From Actinoplanes palleronii (GTDB lineage Bacteria > Actinomycetota > Actinomycetes > Mycobacteriales > Micromonosporaceae), in assembly GCF_016862315.1 (NCBI RefSeq), contig NZ_BOMS01000040.1, positions 62,001-126,000 on the forward strand: a stretch of DNA of 64,000 bases, read 5' to 3'. A model generated the notes under the pieces. That model was not told the origin of the DNA and did not search any database. It saw only the letters and a list, made by a program, of their open reading frames with translations. Position numbers and translations under genes: made by a program. Shown in pieces: positions 9,724-18,089 of the stretch (position 1 is the stretch's first letter; each line of letters begins with the position of its first letter).

Positions 9724-9750
9724 AGCCCGCCCGGGTGACGCGGGCGGGCT
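9724..9750 (-). terminator. Terminator after the 46-residue protein gene
   Basis: A 10-bp perfect GC-rich stem (9724-9733 with 9741-9750) has a 7-nt loop. On the minus strand it is followed by a short T-containing tract (TGTTTCG). Confidence 0.7.
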
Positions 9751-9768
9751 GGTTGTCGCACGTGCGGC

Positions 9769-9909
9769 CTAGAACGGCTGACGGCGCTGGGCGAAGATCG
9801 CGATCTCGTTGCGCATGGCCGGGGTCATCGCGTTCTGCATGGCGCGGTCGATGTCCCGGTTCTGACGACTGACCTGGCGACGCTGACGGAACCGCTCGAT
9901 CATGCTCAT
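9769..9909 (-). CDS. 46-residue basic hypothetical protein
   Basis: A small, Arg/Gln-rich protein (MSMIERFRQRRQVSRQNRDI at the start, ending FAQRRQPF), probably helical with no membrane segment. A GGAGAAACGAG stretch lies upstream of the ATG. A second ATG two codons later is also possible. It has its own terminator, and about 200 bp of AT-richer DNA upstream probably holds its promoter, which supports a real gene. It is not recognised. The high content of Arg and Gln suggests nucleic-acid or protein binding, but that is only a guess. Confidence 0.6.
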   Translation of the reverse strand: MSMIERFRQRRQVSRQNRDIDRAMQNAMTPAMRNEIAIFAQRRQPF

Positions 9910-10109
9910 GACACGTGCTCGTTTCTCCGGCGGTGAGCCGGTGTCTACGACGTGCCGCCCCCGGCCCGCTTGTGGCGGACACCGTAGGCGCACGTCTCAG
10001 GTGTGCCTCAAGTGTCCGCCGCAGCGGTGAATCTTGCCAACTAATTAGGGGGTAATCCGGGTCACCTGTTTAACAATCGAAGGTCAGGTGAACTTCAGGC
10101 CGAAAGTCC

Positions 10110-11546
10110 TTAGGTCCACGCCAGGATTGCCGCCTCCGGGTCGGTGAGGAACACACCGATGTCCCGGAGGAACTTCGAGCCCAGCTCGCCATCGACGATC
10201 CGGTGGTCGAAGGAGAGCCCCAGGGTGGTGACCTGACGCACCTTGATCTTGCCCTTGTGCACCCACGGGGTCGGCCGGATCGCGCCGAACGCCAGGATCG
10301 CCGACTCGCCGGGCGGCAGGATCGGGGTGCCGGTGTCGATGCCGAACACGCCCACGTTGGTGATCGAGAGTGTGCCGTGCGACATGTCGGCCGGTGTGGT
10401 TTTGCCCGATTTCGCCGTCCGGACCAGCCCGTTCAGTGATTCGGCGAGCTCCCGCAGGGTGAGACGGCCGGCGTCCTTGACGTTCGGGACGATCAGTCCG
10501 CGCTCGGTCGCCGCGGCGATGCCGAGGTTCACGTACTCCTTGACCACGATCTCGTTCGTCGCCGCCGACCAGGACGAGTTGACCATCGGGTGCCGCTTGA
10601 CCGCGAGCAGCACCGCCTTCGCCACCATGAGCAGCGGAGACACCCGCAGCTCGGCGAAGTCCGGCCGGGCCTTCAGCTTGTCCAGCGCCTTCATCGTCCG
10701 GGTGACGTCGACGGTGAGGAACTCGGTGACGTGCGGCGCGGTGAACGCCGAGGCCACCATGTTCTCCGCGGTGAGCTTGCGCACGCCCTTGACCGGGATG
10801 CGCTGCTCGCGAGAGGCGTCGAAGACCGCGACGGAGGTGGCGGGCGCGGTCGCCGGCGCGACTGCCGGTTGCGCTGCGCCTTCGGCGGCCTTTTGTACGT
10901 CCTCCCGGGTCACCGAACCGACCGGCCCGGTCCCCTGGATCGTGGCCAGGTCGACACCCAGGTCCCGGGCCAGTTTCCGGACCGGCGGCTTGGCCAGCAC
11001 CGGCCCGCTCCGGACCGGTGCCGCCGGGGGGACGGCCGGTGCGGGAGCAGCCTGAACGGGAACAGCCGGGACGGGCGCAGCGGGGACGGGAGCAGCCGGA
11101 GCAGCCGCCACCGGGGCGGCTGACGCCGTACCGATGCGGGGTCGCCTTTTTCCGCTGGCCTCCCGCGGTCCGTAACCGACGAGAACCGCAGTGCGCCCGC
11201 CGGGAGCCGGCCCACCGATCAGTCCCGCCTCGATGACCTCCTCGGCCGGTTCGGTCGAGGACGCCGCGGGCGGCGACACGGCCAGCGGCCCGGCACCGGG
11301 ATCGGTGTCGATCGCGATGATCGGATTGCCCACCTCGACCGTGACACCGGCCTCGTGGAAGATCCGGGTGACCACGCCGGCCCACTTCGCCGGGATCTCG
11401 ACGGCCGCCTTCGCCGTCTCCACCTCGACGATCGGCTGGTTCAGCTCGATCGTGTCGCCGACCTTGACCAGCCAGGCGAGGATCTCGCCCTCGGTCAGGC
11501 CCTCGCCCAGGTCGGGCAGGTTGAATTCCTTGATCCGCGTGGACAT
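10110..11546 (-). CDS. bkdC: Branched-chain 2-oxoacid dehydrogenase E2 (lipoamide acyltransferase)
   Basis: A 478-residue E2 core subunit. It takes the acyl group from E1 on a lipoyl arm and transfers it to CoA. The lipoyl domain is at residues about 5-80, with the modified Lys expected at residue 46 in VETAKA. A long Ala/Pro linker follows, then an E3-binding domain (PVRKLARDLGVDL... GPVGSVTREDV), another linker and the catalytic domain. The active-site motif is DHRIVDG near the C terminus. It ends the operon, 5 bp after E1 beta. The E3 (dihydrolipoamide dehydrogenase) gene is not here. Confidence 0.93.
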   Translation of the reverse strand: MSTRIKEFNLPDLGEGLTEGEILAWLVKVGDTIELNQPIVEVETAKAAVEIPAKWAGVVTRIFHEAGVTVEVGNPIIAIDTDPGAGPLAVSPPAASSTEPAEEVIEAGLIGGPAPGGRTAVLVGYGPREASGKRRPRIGTASAAPVAAAPAAPVPAAPVPAVPVQAAPAPAVPPAAPVRSGPVLAKPPVRKLARDLGVDLATIQGTGPVGSVTREDVQKAAEGAAQPAVAPATAPATSVAVFDASREQRIPVKGVRKLTAENMVASAFTAPHVTEFLTVDVTRTMKALDKLKARPDFAELRVSPLLMVAKAVLLAVKRHPMVNSSWSAATNEIVVKEYVNLGIAAATERGLIVPNVKDAGRLTLRELAESLNGLVRTAKSGKTTPADMSHGTLSITNVGVFGIDTGTPILPPGESAILAFGAIRPTPWVHKGKIKVRQVTTLGLSFDHRIVDGELGSKFLRDIGVFLTDPEAAILAWT

Positions 11547-11551
11547 CCGGG

Positions 11552-12538
11552 TCACCAGCCGAACGAACGGTCGACGGCGTCCAGGACCCGGTCCAGGTCG
11601 GGGAGGTACTCCTCCTCCGAGCGGGCCGCCGGGTACGGGATGTCGTAACCGGTCACCCGCAGCACCGGAGCCTCGAGGGAGTAGAAGCACTCCTCGCTGA
11701 TCCGGGCGGCCAGCTCGGAGCCCAGGCCCAGGTTCCCCGGCGCCTCGTGGATCACGACCGCGCGGCCGGTACGCCGGACCGACTCGAAGATCACCGGATA
11801 GTCCACCGGCGAGAGCGTGCGCAGGTCGATGACCTCGAGCTGCCGGCCGTCCTCGGCGGCGACCGCCGCGGCGTCCATCGCGACCCGGACCATCGGGCCG
11901 TACGCCAGCAGCGTCGCATCCGACCCGGCCCGCGCCACCCGCGCGTTGTGCAGCGGGTACGCGTCGGCGAGCGGCGCGTCCAGCTCGACGTCGCCCTTCT
12001 CCCAGTAGCGCCGCTTCGGCTCGAAGAACACGATCGGATCGTCCGAGGCGATCGCCTGCTGGATCATCGTGTACGCGTCCGCCGGGTTGGAGCAGCTCAC
12101 CACCTTGAGACCGGGGGTGTGCGAGAAGTACGCCTCGGGCGACTCGGAGTGGTGCTCGACCGCGCCGATGCCACCGCCGTACGGAATCCGGATCACCATC
12201 GGCACCCGGACCTTGCCCTTGGACCGGTAGAACATCTTCGCCACCTGGGCGACGATCTGGTTGTACGCCGGGAAGACGAACCCGTCGAACTGGATCTCGC
12301 AGACCGGCCGGTACCCGCGGATGGCCAGGCCGACCGCGGTGCCGACGATGCCGGCCTCGGCCAGCGGGGTGTCGATGACCCGGTCCTCGCCGAAGTCCTT
12401 CTGCAGGCCGTCGGTGATCCGGAAGACGCCGCCGAGCTTGCCGACGTCCTCACCCATGATCACGACCTTCGGGTCGTTCTCCAGCGAGCGGCGCAGGCCG
12501 TGGTTGAGAGCCTTGCCCAGAGTGATCTTGTCGGCCAT
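11552..12538 (-). CDS. bkdB: Branched-chain 2-oxoacid dehydrogenase E1 beta
   Basis: A 328-residue transketolase-like E1 beta subunit. With E1 alpha it binds thiamine diphosphate and decarboxylates branched-chain 2-oxoacids from Val, Leu and Ile. Family motifs include GEDVGKLGGVFRITDGL near residues 29-45, DTPLAEAGIVGTAVG, and the C-terminal transketolase domain with VVIHEAP. The length is typical. Its ATG overlaps the E1 alpha stop by one base (TGATG), a sign of translational coupling and 1:1 production. Confidence 0.94.
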   Translation of the reverse strand: MADKITLGKALNHGLRRSLENDPKVVIMGEDVGKLGGVFRITDGLQKDFGEDRVIDTPLAEAGIVGTAVGLAIRGYRPVCEIQFDGFVFPAYNQIVAQVAKMFYRSKGKVRVPMVIRIPYGGGIGAVEHHSESPEAYFSHTPGLKVVSCSNPADAYTMIQQAIASDDPIVFFEPKRRYWEKGDVELDAPLADAYPLHNARVARAGSDATLLAYGPMVRVAMDAAAVAAEDGRQLEVIDLRTLSPVDYPVIFESVRRTGRAVVIHEAPGNLGLGSELAARISEECFYSLEAPVLRVTGYDIPYPAARSEEEYLPDLDRVLDAVDRSFGW

Positions 12539-13728
12539 CAGTGCCCACTCCCCTCGAACGTCGCGTGGTACGCGGAGAACGCGGTGCGCTGCTCGTCGAG
12601 CTCCGGCGAGCCGTTCGGATAGACGTGGTCGAACATCGTGACCGGTTGTGGATCAGGCATCGCCAGCACCCGTTCGCGCAGGTCCAGAGCGAGCTTGCCG
12701 GCGGTCGCGTCGACCTCTTCGAAGAAGTCGGCGTCGCCCATCTGCTGCTTGGCCAGGAACGCCTTGACCCGCGCGATCGGGTCCTTCGCCCGCCACGACT
12801 CGACCTCGCTGGCGATCCGGTACCGGGTCGGGTCGTCCGAGCTGGTGTGCGCGCCCATCCGGTAGGTGTACGCCTCGATCAGCGTGGGGCCCTGGCCGTT
12901 GCGGGCGTTGTCCAGCGCGGCGCGGGTGACCGCGTAGCTGGCCAGCACGTCGTTGCCGTCGATCCGGATGCCCGGGAAGCCGTAGCCGCCGGCCCGCTTG
13001 TAGAGCGGGATGCGGGTCTGCCGCTCCAAGGGCTCGGAGATCGCATATTGGTTGTTCTGGCAGAAGAAGACCATCGGGGCGTTGAACACCCCGGCCCAGA
13101 CGAACGACTCGTTGACCTCGCCCTGGCTGGTCGCGCCGTCGCCGAAGTAGGCGATAACGGCCTCGCCGTCCGGGGTGCCGGTCTTGCCGTCCATGGTGAC
13201 GCCCATGGCATACCCGGTCGCGTGCAGCGTCTGCGAGCCGATCACGATGGTGTAGCTGTTGAACTTGTGCTCGTTCGCGTCCCACCCGCCCTGGTCGACG
13301 CCGCGGAACAGGCCGAACGGCATGATCGGGTCGATACCGCGGCAGTACAGCACGCCGTGCTCGCGGTAGGTGGGGAAAGCCATGTCCTGCTTGCGCAGCG
13401 CCCGGCCGGAGCCGACCTGCGCCGCTTCCTGGCCCAGCAGGCTGGCCCAGAGCCCCAGCTCACCCTGACGTTGCAGAGCAGTGGCCTCGGCGTCGAGCCG
13501 GCGTACGGTCACCAGGTCCCGGTACAGCCCCTTGTACTCGTCGACGGTGAAATCGACGGCATACGTGGTTCCGTCCGCGGTGGTGACACTGCCGAGGTGC
13601 TCGCCGTCGGGCGTGAGCAGTTGGACGAAGCCGCCGGCCGGGGCGTCTGCGGGGTGTTGATCCCCCGCGCCACCTGAAGCAGGCGCCGCCGGTCGTGTTG
13701 CACCGGCTTTGCGTTCGCCTTTCGCCAT
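12538..13728 (-). CDS. bkdA: Branched-chain 2-oxoacid dehydrogenase E1 alpha
   Basis: A 396-residue E1 alpha subunit and first gene of the bkd operon. The thiamine-diphosphate motif is seen as GDGATSQGEVNESF ending in QNN. The loop MGAHTSSDDPTRYR is characteristic of the branched-chain rather than the pyruvate enzyme. The first 45 residues are a poorly conserved, Ala/Gly-rich extension. I chose the ATG preceded by AGGGAGA; an in-frame upstream start would add 21 unlikely residues. In actinomycetes the complex makes isobutyryl-, isovaleryl- and 2-methylbutyryl-CoA for energy and branched fatty acids. Confidence 0.93.
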   Translation of the reverse strand: MAKGERKAGATRPAAPASGGAGDQHPADAPAGGFVQLLTPDGEHLGSVTTADGTTYAVDFTVDEYKGLYRDLVTVRRLDAEATALQRQGELGLWASLLGQEAAQVGSGRALRKQDMAFPTYREHGVLYCRGIDPIMPFGLFRGVDQGGWDANEHKFNSYTIVIGSQTLHATGYAMGVTMDGKTGTPDGEAVIAYFGDGATSQGEVNESFVWAGVFNAPMVFFCQNNQYAISEPLERQTRIPLYKRAGGYGFPGIRIDGNDVLASYAVTRAALDNARNGQGPTLIEAYTYRMGAHTSSDDPTRYRIASEVESWRAKDPIARVKAFLAKQQMGDADFFEEVDATAGKLALDLRERVLAMPDPQPVTMFDHVYPNGSPELDEQRTAFSAYHATFEGSGH

Positions 13729-14139
13729 CCGTGTCTCCCTGTATCTCTCTGCGCCCGCGTCGGGTGTCGCCCGGCCGCGAGGCGGAACCACTGGGTACCG
13801 CGCATGGACCGGGTGAGGCTGCCGCGCGGCGTACCGGCTTGAACCGTGTCCCTGCCGGGACGGCCCGCCGTTGCCCCGCTTGTCGGCGGAAGGCGACGGC
13901 GGCGGTGCCGTCGGTCCCCATCCTGACAGAGGGAGTGAGGAGGGTTACAGAGTGCGTGGATCACGAATAAAGATTTTCTGCCCACGCATCGTTAACAGTA
14001 TTTGTCCGATTTAGTAACTTTTGTACTGTCACTACGGTACGAATGGCCACACCTTGCCGCTGCCGAATGCCCGATGCGTCGTTCATCCCTCTGACCGAGA
14101 CGGATCTAGGTTGATCTTTGGTTGGAGAGGGACACCCGC
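13729..14139. promoter_or_regulatory. Divergent promoter region bkdA / 14140 gene, with an operator-like palindrome
   Basis: About 410 bp without a convincing gene; its centre (about 13960-14050) is distinctly AT-richer than the flanks. An imperfect 18-bp palindrome lies at 14023-14040: GTACTGT and ACGGTAC separated by 4 nt, one mismatch between arms. It is placed where a regulator of either divergent unit could bind. An AsnC/Lrp-type BkdR would be a natural candidate for bkd, but no such gene is in the window. Confidence 0.45.
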
Positions 14140-14910
14140 GTGCCGCACCTACCCGATGACGACGGCTTCGAGCCGCCCCTGAAGGTGCTCCGGAAGCGGA
14201 TCAACGGTGTCTACCGCGAGGACCACGGCTTCTCCGGCCCGACCCGCAGATATCTCCTGATGGTGGTGATGCTGGTCGGCCTGGCCTCGGTGCCGACCCT
14301 CGCGGTGATCACCGCCGGGACCAGCGAGATCGCCCACAATGGCCGGAAAGACGCGATGGACGCGCCGTTCCTGCCGCCCGCCGCCTCCGGTCCGGTGCGA
14401 CCGGCAACCCCACCGAAAAACCCTTTTGGGTACGACGATCCGAGCGTCGCCCCGTCCGATTCCGACACTGAGCCCGCCAAGCCGCCCGGCGTGTCGACAC
14501 CGCGCCCGCCGAGCACCGGGGCGCCCAGGATGCCCGAGGTGCCCGGTTTGCCGCGGGTGCCGGACGATCCGCCGCGCCCCGCGCCGACGCGTTCCGATGT
14601 GGATCCGCGCGGCGGGTCCACCGACGGCGGGGTGTCGCGACCGGCCCCGGCAACGGTGTTCCCCACCGTGCCAGGGCTGCCCGAGGTGCCCGACGAGGAC
14701 TGGAACGACTCGCTGGCCCGGCGCGCGCCCCGGGTGTCCGGCGCCTTCCTGGCCTCGCCGGGACGGCCGGACCCGGACAGTGACCATTCCCCATCGGACA
14801 AACCGGATTCTTCAGATAACGCGGATTTGTCCAACGACTGTGCCGACAACGACTCCACCAGCACCGACCGGTCGACCGGCGGTCCGACTCCAGCCGGAGG
14901 TCAGCAGTGA
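14140..14910 (+). CDS. Single-pass membrane protein with Pro-rich exterior
   Basis: A 256-residue protein, not recognised as a family. The short cytoplasmic N terminus (about 35 residues, basic near the membrane) leads into one transmembrane segment (about residues 38-57, LLMVVMLVGLASVPTLAVIT). About 200 extracytoplasmic residues follow, rich in Pro, Asp and Ser, with the repeated phrase EVPGLPRVPDD / VPGLPEVPDED and an Asp/Ser/Asn-rich tail. It may serve as a cell-wall-spanning stalk. The GTG start is supported by GGAGAGG 9 nt upstream. It overlaps the next gene by 4 bases (GTGA). Confidence 0.72.
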   Translation: MPHLPDDDGFEPPLKVLRKRINGVYREDHGFSGPTRRYLLMVVMLVGLASVPTLAVITAGTSEIAHNGRKDAMDAPFLPPAASGPVRPATPPKNPFGYDDPSVAPSDSDTEPAKPPGVSTPRPPSTGAPRMPEVPGLPRVPDDPPRPAPTRSDVDPRGGSTDGGVSRPAPATVFPTVPGLPEVPDEDWNDSLARRAPRVSGAFLASPGRPDPDSDHSPSDKPDSSDNADLSNDCADNDSTSTDRSTGGPTPAGGQQ

Positions 14911-15161
14911 CCGAACGCCAGCCCCACGTCAACGCCGCACGGCTCCTCGAGTACGGCCATCCGGAGGGACGCAACGTCCGCCGGTCGATGGTCCAGCCCC
15001 GCTCCGAGGAGAGCCGGCTCACCAACCGCCCGTACCGCGGTCACCACCGCGCCGAGCACACCCTCGACGACGAGAACATCTCGGCGTTGCAGCGCAGCTC
15101 ACGGATGGGCCGGCACCACGCCGACCCGGCCTCCGACGACCATCACATGAACCACCGCTGA
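14907..15161 (+). CDS. 84-residue hydrophilic hypothetical protein
   Basis: A small protein rich in His, Arg, Ser and Asp (for example GHHRAEHTLDDEN and DDHHMNHR at the end), with no membrane segment or known domain. Translation is coupled to the upstream Pro-rich membrane protein through a GTGA overlap, and GGAGG lies upstream within that gene. The two probably act together. The His-rich ends suggest metal binding, which is only an inference. The next gene converges on it 8 bp away. Confidence 0.6.
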   Translation: MTERQPHVNAARLLEYGHPEGRNVRRSMVQPRSEESRLTNRPYRGHHRAEHTLDDENISALQRSSRMGRHHADPASDDHHMNHR

Positions 15162-15168
15162 GGCCGGC

Positions 15169-16374
15169 TCACTCGTCGCCGAGGCGGTCCCCGTTGGCCT
15201 CGAGCCACGCGTCGATCGCCGCGGCGTCGTTCGGGTCGACACCCTCGGAGATCAGCTGGGCCACCGCGGCGGTGGCCGGGCTGCGCCGCTCGCCGGTGGT
15301 GTAGAGCCGGGCGAACTCCGGCACCAGCTTCTCCACCTCGGCCTCGGTCTCGGCGATCGCGGCCGAGGGCAGCCCGCGCCGCCAGGTCGCATACCCCGAC
15401 CAGGCGCGCACCACCCGCGGCAGCATGGCCGCGTCGTCGATGTCCAGCACGGCACGGCGGTGCACCCAGTCCAGCAGGAACAGGCCGGCCACCGCCGGGC
15501 TCCAGCGCAGCGGGTCGCCGCCGGGCAGGGTGGCCGCGTGGTCCAGCAGCAGGCCGACGCAGAACTGCAGGGACGGCTGGTCGGCGTCCGGCCCGCTCAG
15601 CCCGGCGCGGCTGGCCTCGGGCGAGGCCAGGAAGTCGCGGATGAGCTCGGGGAGGTTCGGTCCGGTCGGCTCGGCGAGCGGCGGCGTGGTCGCCGCGGGC
15701 AGCAGTGCCAGCCGGGCCGCGGCCAGGGCCCGGTCGGTGGCCAGCGAGCCGTCCGCGGGCAGGTCGCCGAGGTCGTCGGTGATCTCCAGGTGCCGGTCCA
15801 CCTCGTCGCGGGCCCGGCCGGGGTCCTCGTCGCGGAACCAGGTCAGGTCGTCGTGCTCGCACACCGTCCGGACCTGGGCGAGGATCCGCTCGGCCGAGGC
15901 GGCGACGAAGATGTCCTTGAGGATGCCGATGTTGTGGTCGACCAGGGCCACCACGGCGTGCTCCGGTCCACCGGCGACGCTGTCCTCGTACGCGTAAGTG
16001 ACCAGGTAGGACGTCTGGTCGCCGTACACGTCGCCGTACGAATAGCAGCCGGTCGGCCGGACCCGCCCCAACTGGGCGGCCCAGGACGGGCCTCGCGCGC
16101 CGTGCCCGACCTCGGCGGCCCCGGTGGCGTCCGGCACCAGCGTCGCGAAAACCTCGCGGATGGTCTCGGCGGCCGGGTCCGGTCGCCGGCCGGTCGCGGT
16201 CAGGAACTCGGTGACGAACTCACGCACCGCGGCCGCCCGATCACCGGGCGCCACGGAATACACGCTGCCGAGCAACGCGGTTCCGAGCATCTCGGCGTCC
16301 AGCGCGCAGTCCAGCCTGGTCACGTCGCGGGCCGCGTGCAGCACCGCCTCGTACACGCTCTGGGGTGCCGACAT
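15169..16374 (-). CDS. Conserved-looking soluble hypothetical protein
   Basis: A 401-residue soluble protein with no recognised domain. It is Ala/Asp/Glu-rich and mostly helical. The middle region (YSYGDVYGDQTSYLVTYAYED... AVVALVDHNIGILKDIFV) looks like a well-folded beta-alpha core and is the best handle for homology searches. There is no signal peptide. It is transcribed as a single minus-strand gene 35 bp after the dynamin-like pair, so it may be the third gene of that unit. Function not assigned. Confidence 0.75.
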   Translation of the reverse strand: MSAPQSVYEAVLHAARDVTRLDCALDAEMLGTALLGSVYSVAPGDRAAAVREFVTEFLTATGRRPDPAAETIREVFATLVPDATGAAEVGHGARGPSWAAQLGRVRPTGCYSYGDVYGDQTSYLVTYAYEDSVAGGPEHAVVALVDHNIGILKDIFVAASAERILAQVRTVCEHDDLTWFRDEDPGRARDEVDRHLEITDDLGDLPADGSLATDRALAAARLALLPAATTPPLAEPTGPNLPELIRDFLASPEASRAGLSGPDADQPSLQFCVGLLLDHAATLPGGDPLRWSPAVAGLFLLDWVHRRAVLDIDDAAMLPRVVRAWSGYATWRRGLPSAAIAETEAEVEKLVPEFARLYTTGERRSPATAAVAQLISEGVDPNDAAAIDAWLEANGDRLGDE

Positions 16375-16409
16375 GCCGCGAGCCTACCGCCCGCGGCATG
16401 TTCGGCGAA

Positions 16410-18089
16410 TTATTCCGGACGCACCACACCGAGCGCTTCGCGCGCCTGGGCGTACGCGTTGAGCACCTCACGCACCGGCGCCACCACGTATTCACGGCCG
16501 ACGTCGGTGACCGCGGCCCGCAGCCGCTGCTCGGCCCGGCGCCGGGCACGTCGCCCACCCACCTCGACCATCGGTTTCAGCAGCAGCCAGACCAGCAACC
16601 CGGCCAGCAGCCCGCCGAGCAGCAGCACGGTCGGCAGCGGGACCACGCCCAGCTCCGGATTGTCGAGTTTCGGCAGACCGAGGGCCCGCAGCCCGTAGCC
16701 GACCACCAGCCAGAGCAGGCCGGTCACCGCGGTGGCGAGCAGCACCCACTGCAGGATCCCGGTCACCCGCCACCAGAGCGGCCGGCGATCCGCGGCCAGG
16801 TCGGTGGTGGCGATCGCCCGGTCCAGCGCGTCCGGCAGGTCCGCGGTGCGGGACCGGGCAGCGGTGTTCAGAGCCGGCGCCCAGACCTCGGGCAGCGGCG
16901 CCGCGGCCCGGTCGGCGACCGCGCGGACCGAGAGGCCCACCGCCGACTTCTGCGCGGCGTCGGCCTCCGGCAACGAGGTACGCGGCACCACGTCGGTGGA
17001 CACCCCGTCGGTCTTGACCTCCCCGGCCAGGTGCAGCTTGCGCAGCGGGTCGGGCCGCAGCCGGCGCAGGCCCCGGACCAGCGGCCAGCCGGTCGCCGCG
17101 GCAGCCCGGTGGCGATAGGCGGCGGCGGTCGCGTCGGCCACCGCGGGCACCCCGGCGGACGCCGAGAGGGTCTCGGTGAGCTGGCGTACGGTCGCCCGGT
17201 CCACCTCGTCCTCGGCGGCCGGCGGGCCCATCATCTCGGCCAGGTCCTCGGCGACCGCGTCCAGGTCGGCACCGAGCCGGCGCAGCGCGGCCTGCCGGTC
17301 GGCGACCGTGGACTCCAGCGCCCCGCGCAGATCGGTCAGCATGCCGGGCTGTTTCGCCGAGGTGGCCATCACCGGCGCCCCGTCCAGCCCGTCGTCGCTG
17401 AGCAGCCGCCGCAGGTCGGTGAGGACCGCCTCGGTGTCGGTGGGGCTGAGCCGGTCGGCCTGGTTGAGCACCACGATGGTCACGCCGACGTGCGAGGCGA
17501 ACTGGGAGAGGTAGGCCCGGTGCAGGATCCGGTCGCCGTACTTCTGCGGGTCGACCACCCAGACGATCTGGTCGACCAGGCCGAGCAGCCGGTCCACCTC
17601 GAGCTGGTGAGCGTGTTCCACCGAGTCGAAGTCGGGCAGGTCGAGCAGGACCAGCCCGCGCAGCGAGGCCTCGTCGTCGCCGTCCAGCGCGCTCTCCCGG
17701 ACGAAGCGCTGCCGGGGCAGCACACCGACCCAGTCGAGCAGCCGGCTGGCCGGTTCCAGCGGGCCCCAGACCACGGCGTGCGCGGTGCCGGTGGTCGGCC
17801 GGCGGACACCGACCGGGGACAGCTTGAACCGGGCCAGCGCGTTGAACAGGCTGGACTTGCCGCTTCCGGTGCTGCCGGCGAGCGCCACCACGGTGTGCTC
17901 CAGCGACAGGGTGAGCCGTCCGCTGGCCCGTTCCACCACGGTGTGCGCCGCGACCAGCTCGCCGTCCGGCAGGTACGGGTCGACCAGCCGGAGATACCGG
18001 GCCAGGGCTTCCAGTCGCCGGGTCAGTCCCTCGGCGTCCACCCGATCGACGGCCTGGCCGTCCCGGGATTGCTTCTCCACCAGACTCAT
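16410..18089 (-). CDS. Dynamin-like GTPase, second of coupled pair
   Basis: A 559-residue dynamin/YfjP-type GTPase. The P-loop is GSTGSGKSS (residues about 69-77), switch motif DLPDFDS, and base-specificity motif NQAD, so all GTP-binding elements look intact. Two transmembrane segments lie near the C terminus (about residues 445-475 and 490-515), followed by a basic, probably helical tail. Bacterial dynamin-like proteins remodel membranes; in Streptomyces a DynA/DynB pair supports sporulation septation. Its start overlaps the preceding GTPase stop (ATGA), which indicates coupled production and perhaps a heteromeric complex. The DynA/DynB equivalence is inferred. Confidence 0.85.
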   Translation of the reverse strand: MSLVEKQSRDGQAVDRVDAEGLTRRLEALARYLRLVDPYLPDGELVAAHTVVERASGRLTLSLEHTVVALAGSTGSGKSSLFNALARFKLSPVGVRRPTTGTAHAVVWGPLEPASRLLDWVGVLPRQRFVRESALDGDDEASLRGLVLLDLPDFDSVEHAHQLEVDRLLGLVDQIVWVVDPQKYGDRILHRAYLSQFASHVGVTIVVLNQADRLSPTDTEAVLTDLRRLLSDDGLDGAPVMATSAKQPGMLTDLRGALESTVADRQAALRRLGADLDAVAEDLAEMMGPPAAEDEVDRATVRQLTETLSASAGVPAVADATAAAYRHRAAAATGWPLVRGLRRLRPDPLRKLHLAGEVKTDGVSTDVVPRTSLPEADAAQKSAVGLSVRAVADRAAAPLPEVWAPALNTAARSRTADLPDALDRAIATTDLAADRRPLWWRVTGILQWVLLATAVTGLLWLVVGYGLRALGLPKLDNPELGVVPLPTVLLLGGLLAGLLVWLLLKPMVEVGGRRARRRAEQRLRAAVTDVGREYVVAPVREVLNAYAQAREALGVVRPE

